A stretch of DNA of 36,479 nt, from the IMG/VR virus record IMGVR_UViG_3300042559_001123, positions 1 to 36,479 of that record; one strand, given 5' to 3'. The DNA is from a virus. The notes under the pieces are model-generated. The model was not told where the DNA came from, did not search any database, and worked only from the letters and a program-made list of their open reading frames with translations. Made by a program: the position numbers and the translations under genes. Below are positions 16,787 through 25,077 of this stretch, piece by piece; position 1 is the stretch's first letter, and each line of letters begins with the position of its first letter.

Positions 16787-17241
16787 GCGGTTAGTTCCTT
16801 TCTGTGAAGCAATCCTTGTGGTTGGTAGCCAAATGGGAGTCGTTTGTTTTCCACGATGGTGTTTTCCTGCGCCCACTCATCGGGATCGGTGTGGTTGGTG
16901 CGGTGAAATGTTGTCCAAATAATGTCTTCCAGAACGAACAGGACTCGCCGTGTGCCTTTTTCTGTGATGCCGGTGAAGGGAGCAATGTATCGGGTCACAT
17001 CCCCAAATTCATTAACCACATCGACCACTCCTTTGGAGATGACAAATGGATGTCTGGTGAGATGGGTGATGCCGGTGATGACGCTCCCTGCTTTTGCGAA
17101 AAACTCGCGGATATAAATCCCGTCCACAAAAGTGTGATGGGTTGTCGCCACGGCGGGACAAACCTTGCCAAGTTCAATAAGAGCGCATTCAAGTGCGTCG
17201 ATTTTTTTGGCAAATTTTTTGCGTTGTGCCGGTGTTTTCAA
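16783..17241 (-). CDS. Cupin-like phage protein with TTG start
   Basis: A 152-residue protein. The recommended start is TTG at 17241: GGAGGG lies 6 nt upstream, and TTGA overlaps the stop of tail tube B. The central part (TTHHTFVDGIYIREFFAKAG, then SVITGITHLTRHPFVISKG) has the His-rich strand pattern of a cupin/RmlC fold. It continues with VVDVVNEFGDVTRYIAPFTG and a strand RRVLFVLEDIIWTTFH. Such proteins sit among the internal virion genes of several podoviruses; their role is unclear. Metal binding is possible through the His residues. The fold is inferred from pattern. Confidence 0.6.
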   Translation of the reverse strand: MKTPAQRKKFAKKIDALECALIELGKVCPAVATTHHTFVDGIYIREFFAKAGSVITGITHLTRHPFVISKGVVDVVNEFGDVTRYIAPFTGITEKGTRRVLFVLEDIIWTTFHRTNHTDPDEWAQENTIVENKRLPFGYQPQGLLHRKELTA

Positions 17242-19670
17242 TTTTGTCCCTCCGATGCTTCCCACACGGGAACAAGTGCGGCAATGGTGAGCGGAACCGG
17301 CAATTGCTGGCGGATAAAAATGTCCACTCCATCTTGCCAGTTGCTGGACAAGTACATCCTTGTCCATCCGTTTTGCACCGGCGGTGAATCATCCATATTG
17401 TCGTCAGTTCTTCTCGCGACCATCGGGAACCAATTTTTTTGGTCGGAAGAATACTCTCCAGCAAAGGATTGGTAGATTTTTATGTTAAGACGGGGTATTC
17501 GCATCTTGCGCGACTGCGATGTCCCGTCTGCCAATTGTTGATCTACTCGCATCGGGCAAAGGCGGGAAGTGTATGGCAACCCAATAACCCACGCACAAAC
17601 AGATTCTTGCAAAGTGATTTGCCCGTTGTTTACTGCGCTCGGTTGGTTAGTAACAGGATCGACTACCGGCGAAACGATTCCATAGGTTATCTTGCCAGAA
17701 TTGGCGTTGTATACTCCCGCCCAAACAGCAACCTGCTTGTCTTCAAGATGGGTAAGACCTGTGATAACTGATGTGCTGACAGGCACTCCCCCCGAGTAAG
17801 TTGGCTCGGCTTTTTTGCCAGAATCAACAAAGAACCATTTCGCTTTATCGCCAGTATCGAGGTAATTTCTCATGTTGATTTGAAATCGTTCGATATAGCG
17901 CACAAATGCGTTGTTGATTTTTCGTTTTACCGAAACCCACACCTCGTCTTCACCATTGATTCCGTTAATGGTTGCAATGGATTCAAACTCTCCATCTGTA
18001 ATGTGTCTGGCAAATCCCACTACTTGTTGCTCGCGTTCATAAGTCATCGAAACGAGTTGCCCGTCTCCGCGAACAAACCAGTAGACCGCATCGGGGACTC
18101 GTTGGTATGCGATTTCGCGAATCTCTGTTCTTGTGGTGTGTTCGGCGAGTGCGGTGATGTCGTTGGAAATCCACGATTCGCTTGACCAAGTGTAAATAAG
18201 TTCGCGAACTTTTCTCGACATCCGTTGCACATAAAGGATTGTGTCGTTGACAATAAGTGCAGGCAGGGCGGATGAGCCGTATTGAGATTGGGCTTGAGCT
18301 TGCACATTGGTTGCCGTTAGTGGGCGGCTTGACTCGGAAGCAGAGAGAGACCACTCGTCAAGAGATGTTCCTATGAGTAATGCGGTTTTGCTCACCAACC
18401 AGTTGATCCTTCCGCCGGTTGTCGAGGCGAGGGTGAATACCCATGAGTCAGCGTCGAATGCCCCTTTGCGAAAATTTTGAAAGTCATTGGAGACTGACCC
18501 CCACAGGGTGTTTGGTGATTTTTCTGTTCCTGCAAAAATTAGTCGTGATTCATGCAGTCCAACGCAATTGGGATACCCTTGTTGTGCGGAAAACGCGCCC
18601 TCATTCCACATCGAAGTTGCCGATGTCGATCCAAGTGCTTTGACTACTGAAGCAGATGCCGTTGTGTATAATCCGTTAGTGGGAGTGCCGGTCACGGCGG
18701 TGATACGAACCAACCCGCGAGATACCGGCTCAATTTCGGTCATCTGAATTCGCGGAGGAGTTGCGGAAGTTGTGGTAACCCACCCCGAAATAACAAAACG
18801 GAAAAGCGTTTCTTGAATTTCCTCGCCGTTGCTTATGATGTTGTTGTCGGCTTGCGAAATATAGGTTCGGCGAGTCTCCCATGTCGCCCCGTTGTCAGAA
18901 GATGCTTGAAGTTGGATTTCGGCTTTCCACGATCCAAAGGATTGTATTTGCCATTTTCCAAGCACCGAAAATGTTGCCGATGTCTGATTGGCATTGATCG
19001 AAACATTAAGGACTCCTTTTTCTACGGAGTGATCAAGTTGCCAGAAACCATTGACATGGTTTGTTGAAAATAAAGGGGTGGATGCGGTGAGGGTGATATT
19101 GCCGGTTTTTGCGCTCGGAGCGATTGTTGTGTTGGTTGTATTCTGGTCGAGCGTAGCCGCCCATGACCAAGGAACTTCTCCAATTGTCCAGTTTGTGTCG
19201 GAATATCTGGAAAGCCTTTGGGGTGGGTGACTCTTGTGGGCAAAGTAAACCACATTGTTGACCTGTAAAACCGCCACATCTCGGAGTTGCTCTTCGGTGT
19301 AGGGATGCTTTGCCGCCGGTGCAGGGGAGATGACATTCCCTTGCCAGTTGACAGCAACCGCCTCAACCGGCGATCCGCCGCTTGTAATGAGAGCACCATC
19401 TTTCCAAAATCTCATGTAACCAACCCCCATTTCAAGGATGTATCGGTCGTTTGCTGTTAGATTAAGCCCGATCAGTCGGCATCGAGTACCGGCAATTTTT
19501 GCCGCTCCCCGATACTCTAATCCTGCTCGGCGGTTGGCGGGGCCGTAAGGGGTCAGCAGGAAGTTTTCAAGGGTTTGACAACCATTTTTGTACTTGTCGA
19601 GATTTGTCCTTGCTTCAAGGTAAGGGCTTAATTCCCCTGCATTAAAACTGGAAATCAGTTGATTGATCAT
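17238..19670 (-). CDS. Tail tubular protein B (nozzle), T7 gp12-like
   Basis: An 810-residue protein starting MINQLISSFNAGELSPYLEA. The opening motif FNAGELSP...R.NLDKYKNGCQTLENF and NRRAGLEY is characteristic of the tail tube B / nozzle family of short-tailed phages. The rest is beta-rich with few cysteines, consistent with a hexameric beta-propeller nozzle. It overlaps the tail tube A gene upstream by ATGA and the cupin-like gene downstream by TTGA, so the three are likely translated together. Length is typical of the family. Confidence 0.88.
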   Translation of the reverse strand: MINQLISSFNAGELSPYLEARTNLDKYKNGCQTLENFLLTPYGPANRRAGLEYRGAAKIAGTRCRLIGLNLTANDRYILEMGVGYMRFWKDGALITSGGSPVEAVAVNWQGNVISPAPAAKHPYTEEQLRDVAVLQVNNVVYFAHKSHPPQRLSRYSDTNWTIGEVPWSWAATLDQNTTNTTIAPSAKTGNITLTASTPLFSTNHVNGFWQLDHSVEKGVLNVSINANQTSATFSVLGKWQIQSFGSWKAEIQLQASSDNGATWETRRTYISQADNNIISNGEEIQETLFRFVISGWVTTTSATPPRIQMTEIEPVSRGLVRITAVTGTPTNGLYTTASASVVKALGSTSATSMWNEGAFSAQQGYPNCVGLHESRLIFAGTEKSPNTLWGSVSNDFQNFRKGAFDADSWVFTLASTTGGRINWLVSKTALLIGTSLDEWSLSASESSRPLTATNVQAQAQSQYGSSALPALIVNDTILYVQRMSRKVRELIYTWSSESWISNDITALAEHTTRTEIREIAYQRVPDAVYWFVRGDGQLVSMTYEREQQVVGFARHITDGEFESIATINGINGEDEVWVSVKRKINNAFVRYIERFQINMRNYLDTGDKAKWFFVDSGKKAEPTYSGGVPVSTSVITGLTHLEDKQVAVWAGVYNANSGKITYGIVSPVVDPVTNQPSAVNNGQITLQESVCAWVIGLPYTSRLCPMRVDQQLADGTSQSRKMRIPRLNIKIYQSFAGEYSSDQKNWFPMVARRTDDNMDDSPPVQNGWTRMYLSSNWQDGVDIFIRQQLPVPLTIAALVPVWEASEGQN

Positions 19671-20257
19671 ACAACGCCGGTGTAGCGGGAACGGACAAGG
19701 TCAGAATCGATCCATTGCATTTTGCGGCGTGGTATTCCTTCACCGGCGTCAATTCGCCGCGCCTCGGCAAGTGCTTTTTCAAAGTAAGAATTGTTTATTT
19801 TTTCAATGTCGAGCGATCCAGCAAGAGGTCGTGCCAGCTTGGATGCGAGTCGGTAGACCAACGCATCAACAAAGAGCGGGTCGAACCGATTTTCGTCGGT
19901 GATATTTTGGATGTAGGAAATCACCGCCTCGGATTCATCGGTGTAAATTTGATTGCCTACAATCTGGTAGGGCAACATGGGTGTTGCCGGTGAAAAAGAA
20001 TTGAAAATTAGCATTCTCCCGAAATCGACAGGCAGGGCGAATGCGTATAGCCAATCGTAAAGAGGATCGGGAGAAATTGCGGAGAGTCTGGAGTGAGAGG
20101 TTGCCCAATTCCAGTTATGGAGTCGGAGCAATTCGTTTTTGGTGGGGATGTAAAATAAATTAGAGAAACGCGCCTCGGGAGTCGGATCGTCCAGAGACAT
20201 GATCGACAAGTCGCCGATTTTGGCGAGGGCGAGGTTGCATATAGTTGTCGAATCCAT
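19667..20257 (-). CDS. Tail tubular protein A (head-tail adaptor), T7 gp11-like
   Basis: A 196-residue protein starting MDSTTICNLALAKIGDLSIM. Opening with an N-terminal helix of the type CNLALAKIG, and RLHNWNWATSHSRL at about residues 43-57, is the pattern of the gp11-like adaptor family, which forms the ring between portal and nozzle. The C-terminal part contains the helix LVYRLASKLARPLAGS. Position between capsid and nozzle genes agrees. It overlaps the nozzle gene by ATGA and is separated from the capsid gene by a 54-nt gap holding a hairpin. Confidence 0.88.
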   Translation of the reverse strand: MDSTTICNLALAKIGDLSIMSLDDPTPEARFSNLFYIPTKNELLRLHNWNWATSHSRLSAISPDPLYDWLYAFALPVDFGRMLIFNSFSPATPMLPYQIVGNQIYTDESEAVISYIQNITDENRFDPLFVDALVYRLASKLARPLAGSLDIEKINNSYFEKALAEARRIDAGEGIPRRKMQWIDSDLVRSRYTGVV

Positions 20258-20275
20258 GTGTGAATAAGAAAGTGA

Positions 20276-20299
20276 GGGTGACCCCTTGCGAGGTCACCC
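20276..20299 (-). terminator. Hairpin between capsid and tail tube A genes
   Basis: GGGTGACC and GGTCACCC form a perfect 8-bp stem with an 8-nt loop, 12 nt after the capsid stop codon. On the minus strand it is followed only by a short pyrimidine stretch (CTCACTTTCTTATT). A partial terminator or mRNA-stabilising end is likely, which would give more capsid than tail mRNA. Confidence 0.55.
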
Positions 20300-20311
20300 C
20301 CACCTTTGAGT

Positions 20312-21241
20312 TTACTTGGTGGTATCTGCGAGAATCTCGACCACACCCTTCTCAAGGAGACGGGTTGCACCCACAACCGCCGTTGAGCGGATTTGGAGTG
20401 AGTGGCGAACTTCGGGCAAGATGTCCATGTATGTCTTGCGACCGCCATCGACCATGACCGCCGAATTCTTCTGGTAAGCGATGCAGGAACGGATGTTCGA
20501 CGCAACAGGCAAGAGTTCGGTGCGGACGATTTTGAACCCAAGGAAGGAATCAACTTCGCCATCCACAAGGGCGCGAACGCTATTGTAGAGTTGGTTGGTC
20601 ACTTCTTGAGTGCCGAGGAGGTCGGCGATCTCTTTTGAGGAAACCACAAGAATGCGGTCTTCCATCGGAGCTTCGTTGGAATCGAGAACACGCTTTGCCT
20701 CGCGAATTTTCGCGATGGTCAAGCCGGTGTTGGTGGGTGTTCCGCCGCCGCCGACATAGTTGACCGCCACTTTTTGGGTGTTGGGCAGGGCAATCGTGGT
20801 GGTGGTGTTGTTAAGACCAAAACCCGCCGAGGTGTTGGCGACATTGGTGATCGTTGCGTTGCCGAGCAAAGCAGAGATCAAAACGGAATCGCAAGTGCGT
20901 CCGTATGCCGCCGCTTGAGCTTGCATGGTCTCCGAGGTCGGGAGGACAACATTCCCGAGGAAAGTGTTGTCGAACTCGTCGAACCAATTGCTGACATCGT
21001 AGGGGAGCGGGTATGCCCACCGAGCGGGTAGCGTGATGTCTTTATTGTTGGTCGCTTGATTGCGAGCCGTGACTTGATCCATGCTGGTCTGATCCATCTG
21101 GTTGAAACGAATAGCCGCGCCGTTCGCTTGAACCATCTTGGTGCGCTCTTTCAGACGGGAGTCCATCTGCTGGAGAAGCATTTGCCAGTTGGTTTCATAC
21201 TGGATCACATAGTGATCGGGAATTTGAGTGAGATTTGCCAT
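20312..21241 (-). CDS. Major capsid protein
   Basis: A 309-residue protein starting MANLTQIPDHYVIQYETNWQ. It has no signal or membrane segment. The order N-arm, long helix (QMLLQQMDSRLKERTKMVQA), beta-rich core and a C-terminal GATRLLEKGVVEILAD is that of HK97-fold capsid proteins of T7/BPP-1-like podoviruses. Position directly after scaffold and before tail tube A supports this. The start at 21241 is chosen because the upstream in-frame ATG (21328) lies in the leader and gives a non-conserved-looking extension. The ribosome site is weak, while the 170-nt leader carries an exact palindrome, suggesting separate control. Confidence 0.85.
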   Translation of the reverse strand: MANLTQIPDHYVIQYETNWQMLLQQMDSRLKERTKMVQANGAAIRFNQMDQTSMDQVTARNQATNNKDITLPARWAYPLPYDVSNWFDEFDNTFLGNVVLPTSETMQAQAAAYGRTCDSVLISALLGNATITNVANTSAGFGLNNTTTTIALPNTQKVAVNYVGGGGTPTNTGLTIAKIREAKRVLDSNEAPMEDRILVVSSKEIADLLGTQEVTNQLYNSVRALVDGEVDSFLGFKIVRTELLPVASNIRSCIAYQKNSAVMVDGGRKTYMDILPEVRHSLQIRSTAVVGATRLLEKGVVEILADTTK

Positions 21242-21410
21242 AATAGGTAAGAGTTGAGTTGAGTTTAGTTGAACTGCTTGTTCCGCTCGCCCGAGTTGTC
21301 CCGAATGGGATTCGTTATCGCGGGTCAACCCCCCCTACATGGGCCGAAAGATTGGTTGTCCTTCGGAGAAGTTAAGGTGTGCGTACACCTAAATACAAAG
21401 AGAGTCAAAT
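21242..21410 (-). promoter_or_regulatory. Capsid gene leader region
   Basis: A non-coding stretch between the scaffold terminator and the capsid start. It holds a TTGACT hexamer (21408-21403) directly after the terminator T-run and the palindrome at 21375-21390 beneath where a -10 would lie. Pyrimidine/A repeats (CAACT units) precede the ATG. A capsid promoter is likely because a strong terminator lies just upstream, but I see no good -10 hexamer. Confidence 0.5.
21375..21390. promoter_or_regulatory. Exact AGGTGT-GCGT-ACACCT palindrome in capsid leader
   Basis: An exact copy of the 6-4-6 palindrome, about 20 bp downstream of a TTGACT hexamer and 134 bp upstream of the capsid ATG. Read on the opposite strand it is 15/16 identical to the site before the tail fibre gene. 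An operator controlling late structural genes is the simplest reading. Confidence 0.6.
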
Positions 21411-21445
21411 AAAAAAAGACCCCGCCTTCCTATGAGGGCGGGGTC
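21411..21445 (-). terminator. Rho-independent terminator after the scaffold gene
   Basis: On the minus strand GACCCCGCC and GGCGGGGTC pair as a perfect 9-bp GC-rich stem around a 10-nt loop and are followed by seven T. It lies 26 nt after the scaffold stop codon. It is the clearest intrinsic terminator in the window and separates the early/packaging transcript from the capsid transcript. Confidence 0.9.
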
Positions 21446-21471
21446 TCTTGCTGATGCCAGAGCAAACCCAA

Positions 21472-22386
21472 TTATTTCAGCAAGTCTGTGACCAAGGCGG
21501 CGATCTCCTTGTCCCCCGAGGTGTATCGCTTGTGAAGCGGGTTGTCGGGATTTTTCATAATGTCAAATGCGCGGGTCTTTCCCACCATCATTGTGGCGGC
21601 GGAATCGGAAGAAACGAGTTTGTCATCGCTCAATGTGTCGGCAATCCGCGCCAGCATTTTGACCATACCAGCGGAACGAAGCGCAGGGTCATCGAGGTCT
21701 CCTCCACCAAGTTGTACGAGACGCTTTGCCTTACTGATGTTGATGTCGAATTTGTCACCCCATTCCTCGGCGAGTGCTTTGCGATTGTTTTCAATTTCCT
21801 GTTCCGATGCTTGCCGTTCCAATTCTTCTCCTTTTTCTCCATAAGCATTCATTTGATCGATGATTTTTTGCCATTGCTGTGGGGTGACTCCCGCTTTATG
21901 TGCAATGTCACCAAATGCCTTGGAGGTTTCATTAGTCCATTCGGAATTGTCCGACAAGTTTGCAGGCTTGATGGCGTGGTAAGGATCAGAGGTTTCTGGA
22001 ATCCCTATCCTTTTGTTAAATTCTTTCCATTCTTCGGGCGAGGATTTCTCGTTGGGCAAGATGACTGCATCGGCTTTTTTCCCGAGCAAGCGTTGTTGCG
22101 AAACCAGAGTTTTGAAGACCCCGTCAATGTCTTTGAATTGCCCAAGGATTTGCTTGGAATCTTCAAATCCCTTGAGGCGGTCAAGCCACCCCTCGGTGAA
22201 CTTGCCTTCGTTGTCGAGGTAGCCGGTGCTATTTGATGTTGCGCTTGATCCACCCTCTTGAAGGAGACCATTCGTCCCATTGCTGGTCGCGATCTGGTTC
22301 CCGCTCGATGCGGAGTTTTCCTGTGCCGCCATCGCGGCGTTGCCGTCTACTACGGCACTTTGTGCGTTTGCTTCGTTTGTGAACAT
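21472..22386 (-). CDS. Capsid assembly scaffolding protein
   Basis: A 304-residue acidic, helical protein. Residues 1-60 are Ser/Asn/Ala/Gly-rich and probably disordered. The central SSPEEWKEFNKRIGIPETSD with the following PYHAIKPANLSD is typical of scaffold proteins of podoviruses with a T7-like portal. A long charged helix (EKGEELERQASEQEIENNRK) follows, and a basic C-terminal helical region would bind the capsid. It lies between the portal-proximal genes and the capsid gene, the standard location, and is followed by a strong terminator. Confidence 0.82.
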   Translation of the reverse strand: MFTNEANAQSAVVDGNAAMAAQENSASSGNQIATSNGTNGLLQEGGSSATSNSTGYLDNEGKFTEGWLDRLKGFEDSKQILGQFKDIDGVFKTLVSQQRLLGKKADAVILPNEKSSPEEWKEFNKRIGIPETSDPYHAIKPANLSDNSEWTNETSKAFGDIAHKAGVTPQQWQKIIDQMNAYGEKGEELERQASEQEIENNRKALAEEWGDKFDINISKAKRLVQLGGGDLDDPALRSAGMVKMLARIADTLSDDKLVSSDSAATMMVGKTRAFDIMKNPDNPLHKRYTSGDKEIAALVTDLLK

Positions 22387-22401
22387 AAGTCTTGCCCATT
22401 C

Positions 22402-22605
22402 CTACACTCGCGTGATGCCGAATTGTTCGGCGTATTCATGTGGGATTCGGTCGAAATAGCGTTGCCGGTGTTGTTCCTCGGAATGGTATTCAGAGTGCCA
22501 GATAATAAATTCTGGCGTGAGGTCTCCGAGGCGAATGTCCTGCTCGGGAGCAATGGGAATTTCAGTCTTTGCGGGACTTGATTTTTGTCGTGGTGTTTTG
22601 CTCAT
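22402..22605 (-). CDS. Small conserved-type protein between Bbp19-like and scaffold genes
   Basis: A 67-residue basic protein starting MSKTPRQKSSPAKTEIPIAP. The second half (FIIWHSEYHSEEQHRQRYFD) is a helix rich in His, Glu and Arg. No domain is recognised. The first 44 nt overlap the end of the Bbp19-like gene in another frame, a longer overlap than elsewhere in this genome. Small proteins at this point in podovirus head operons are common, and its function is unknown. Confidence 0.6.
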   Translation of the reverse strand: MSKTPRQKSSPAKTEIPIAPEQDIRLGDLTPEFIIWHSEYHSEEQHRQRYFDRIPHEYAEQFGITRV

Positions 22606-22834
22606 GCGATTTTGCCGCCATTGCGCGGATGTGCAGGATTACCTGTCTTTGCCCGTCTCGGACTGCGGCTCGGATAGGATCGAATGCCCCGTCCGCATTA
22701 GGAGTAAAAGCGGGTTGATTGACTCCAAAGGTCTTTTCGAGGTCTGCTATAATGAGTTCGCCATCGGGGATGTTGAACCACCCGAATGCGAGAATGGTCT
22801 TTGCAGTTCGGACTTTTTTTTCAAGGTCACTCAT
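22562..22834 (-). CDS. Bbp19-like head operon protein
   Basis: A 90-residue protein starting MSDLEKKVRTAKTILAFGWF. The pattern F..PDGELIIADLEKTFGVNQPAF followed by an aromatic/acidic stretch and RDGQRQVILHIRAM resembles the Bbp19 family (named after Bordetella phage BPP-1), found beside the portal gene in T7-portal-type phages. It begins in an ATGA overlap with the portal stop codon. The molecular role of the family is not known to me; a head assembly function is assumed from position. Confidence 0.65.
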   Translation of the reverse strand: MSDLEKKVRTAKTILAFGWFNIPDGELIIADLEKTFGVNQPAFTPNADGAFDPIRAAVRDGQRQVILHIRAMAAKSHEQNTTTKIKSRKD

Positions 22835-24564
22835 TCCATGTCCATGTCCGAGTCATCTCTCATTATATCCTGCCCGAGGACAGAATCTGGTTTCACGGCG
22901 GATGCCTTGTTTGCCATGTCTGCCATTGCCATTGCCTGTTGCTGTTGCATCGCCATTTCTTGTGCTTGGGCGCGACCGGCACGGATGTCCATGATTTCGC
23001 TTTGTGAACGCAAGTGGTCAGAGTCCACGCCTTCGGAAATCGCTCCCTCCCGCACGATGCGGTCGAGGTTGAAGTTGTCCATGACTGACATATCGCCGGT
23101 TGATTGAGCAAGCATGGCGGCGCGAGACAGGGATCGTTCCGATGCGGCAATTTCGATGGCGCGAACGGCAAGAGCGATGCGGGAATTGAATACCACCTTG
23201 GGTTCGGGAACAAATAGTTCCCCTTTTGCATCCTGCTGGATGAGTGCCTCGGGAGGAGGCGGGAATTGTCCGCTTCTCGCCAGAATGCCGTAGACTCGTT
23301 GAAGAAGAGGGATGAGCAGTTCGGTGGTGAGACGAGCAAAGGTCGGTGAGAAGTTCGCCAGACGCTCGGCATTGCGAGCGTTAACTTCGGTGGCGGTCAT
23401 TCTGTTCGGCGTGTTAGATTCTGAAGAAGTGAACATCTGGAAAAGCGGCACAGAGAAAGCCTCATTGATGTGCTGTTGCTTTTCGCGAACCCTCTCCAGT
23501 CCTACATCGTAGCGACCTTGGGTTGCCCATTCCGATGGTTTTGACGAGGGATCGCTCGCGTTAAAATAAGTAATCCCACCGGCGCGAAGATCAACCTGCC
23601 CCTCCATGCCGTCTGGAATAAGAATTCTCGGGAATGCGGCGAGTTCCGCAAGTGCATCCATCTGCTTTTGCAGAAAATTGAGTTGGCGGATGTCGGGAAG
23701 GGCGACCCATGAGGGTGACCATCCGTACACTCCCTGTTGCCATTTGAGATACCGAGTCGCCATGAAAGGTTTCTCGTCGTATCCACTTTCGCGAAGCACT
23801 TGTTTGCTTTTGCACTCTATGTAAACCGAGGCAAAAGGTTTGTTTTTCCCATCAAGTTTTTTTGGATCGCGATCCTTATCGCTTCGCGGGTAAACGCCGT
23901 GAAGAACCTCAAACTTCTGGTCGATATTTTTTTGGTCATCGATCACTTTGCGAATCTGGTCTGACACATTTTCGATGCCGAATTCGGAGACCATTTGCCG
24001 TGCGGTCATCTCAAACTTGCGGAAGCAAGTATCGACTAACCCCTCATGGTTTTCGGAAAGAACAAACGAACCCACATCAATGTTTCGGAAAATGATTGGC
24101 GTTGTTTCTCCTCCTTCGACATACAGAACCGCCGTGCCGAAGCATCCTCGATCAAGGTAAACCTCATGGATTGCCGTGTGAAAGTTGCTTCGCGCCAAAG
24201 TTTCCAGCACCACCTCGGTGACCTCGGCAAAATACTCTTGCACACCTTCTCCATCCTCGATCCCTTCTGGTGCTTCAAAACTACACCAACGGGAGTCGGA
24301 GGGTGTGATGTAGGACATACACCCCGCCGCAAGCACCATGTTGGCGCGAACGGCGGTTGAATCAAACAGGCGTGTTTCTTTATCGGTGGAAGGCGTGATC
24401 TGCTGGTTCAGAATGTAGCTTTTGCGAGGCATTACCAGATCGGAAATGCTTTGCCACATTGACATCCAATATGCGCGATCTTGCTCCAATCGCGAGTAGC
24501 GGGACAGGATGGATTTCGCCAGTTCCTGTCTGCTCTCGTTGGGTGCTTGCTTGATGTCGATCAT
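22831..24564 (-). CDS. Portal protein (T7-type head-tail connector)
   Basis: A 577-residue protein. The opening LAKSILSRYSRLEQDRAYWM with DLVMPRKSYI and VRANMVLAAGCMSYITPSDS is typical of the T7 gp8/Bbp21 portal family. Middle segments RYLKWQQGVYGWSPSWVALP and RMTATEVNARNAERL match the conserved stem and wing regions. The C-terminus is Met/Gln-rich (AQEMAMQQQQAMAMADMA). It would form the dodecameric DNA gate at one capsid vertex. Position after the terminase and before scaffold fits, with an ATGA overlap to the Bbp19-like gene. Confidence 0.92.
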   Translation of the reverse strand: MIDIKQAPNESRQELAKSILSRYSRLEQDRAYWMSMWQSISDLVMPRKSYILNQQITPSTDKETRLFDSTAVRANMVLAAGCMSYITPSDSRWCSFEAPEGIEDGEGVQEYFAEVTEVVLETLARSNFHTAIHEVYLDRGCFGTAVLYVEGGETTPIIFRNIDVGSFVLSENHEGLVDTCFRKFEMTARQMVSEFGIENVSDQIRKVIDDQKNIDQKFEVLHGVYPRSDKDRDPKKLDGKNKPFASVYIECKSKQVLRESGYDEKPFMATRYLKWQQGVYGWSPSWVALPDIRQLNFLQKQMDALAELAAFPRILIPDGMEGQVDLRAGGITYFNASDPSSKPSEWATQGRYDVGLERVREKQQHINEAFSVPLFQMFTSSESNTPNRMTATEVNARNAERLANFSPTFARLTTELLIPLLQRVYGILARSGQFPPPPEALIQQDAKGELFVPEPKVVFNSRIALAVRAIEIAASERSLSRAAMLAQSTGDMSVMDNFNLDRIVREGAISEGVDSDHLRSQSEIMDIRAGRAQAQEMAMQQQQAMAMADMANKASAVKPDSVLGQDIMRDDSDMDME

Positions 24565-24571
24565 TTGCCCG

Positions 24572-25033
24572 TTAGCTACCGAGCAAAGACCCCGTGCCGG
24601 TTGCCGAATTAGCCGATGCGTTGCTGTTCAACAAAGTCGCCTTGTAGCCAAATCCCTTTGCTCTGTTTTTGTATGCCTGTTGCTGTTCCATAGAAACATC
24701 AACAGCAGAGGGAGATTGTGGCGGCGGTGGCGGTGGCGGTGGCGGCGGTGGCGGTGGCGGAGCGATTGTTACTGGTGGAGGTGCGGGGGGTGCGGCTTTT
24801 TCGGGTGGCGGTGGTTTGGGGTTGTCTTTTTTCTTTTCGCCGCCAGTAAAGAAATTTGTAACTGCTTTGACTGTTTTTTTCCACCAATTGAAAACTGCCA
24901 GTTCGGGCTTTTCGTCTTCTTTCTGCTCGGGCGGCATCCACCCATCGACCAGAGCAAAGTCAAGACCATCATTGTTTCCGAAAAGGTGTTTGCACACCTC
25001 TTCGACAAATTGTGAAATAGAATTATATGGCAT
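24572..25033 (-). CDS. Proline-rich protein between terminase and portal
   Basis: A protein of 153 residues from ATG 25033, or 164 from an in-frame GTG at 25066. Neither start has a clear ribosome site. Residues 1-55 (MPYNSISQFVEEVCKHLFGN) are a small acidic domain. A basic amphipathic segment FNWWKKTVKAVTNFFTG follows. Then comes a run of 14 consecutive prolines within a Pro-rich region, and a Ser/Asn/Ala-rich tail. The amphipathic Trp/Lys/Phe helix could touch membranes. The Pro codons form a GGN microsatellite on the plus strand (about 24720-24765). Function unknown. An exact AGGTGT-type palindrome lies in the first 50 nt of the gene. Confidence 0.6.
   Translation of the reverse strand: MPYNSISQFVEEVCKHLFGNNDGLDFALVDGWMPPEQKEDEKPELAVFNWWKKTVKAVTNFFTGGEKKKDNPKPPPPEKAAPPAPPPVTIAPPPPPPPPPPPPPPQSPSAVDVSMEQQQAYKNRAKGFGYKATLLNSNASANSATGTGSLLGS
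24984..24999. promoter_or_regulatory. Exact AGGTGT-TTGC-ACACCT palindrome near the start of the proline-rich gene
   Basis: An exact copy, 35-50 nt inside the 24572-25033 gene. Twenty-one bases here are identical to the site at 29188 although the reading frame differs (VEEVCKHL here, CKRCANTF there). That argues for selection on DNA or RNA rather than protein. Confidence 0.6.
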
Positions 25034-25077
25034 GGAGGGGCAGTAGCATTTCACAGGTAACGGCACAAGAGATTTTT

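Noticed and set aside
24669-25046. A plus-strand ORF with a poly-glycine run
   Set aside because: It is the antisense reading of the poly-proline codons of the 24572-25033 gene and has no other support.
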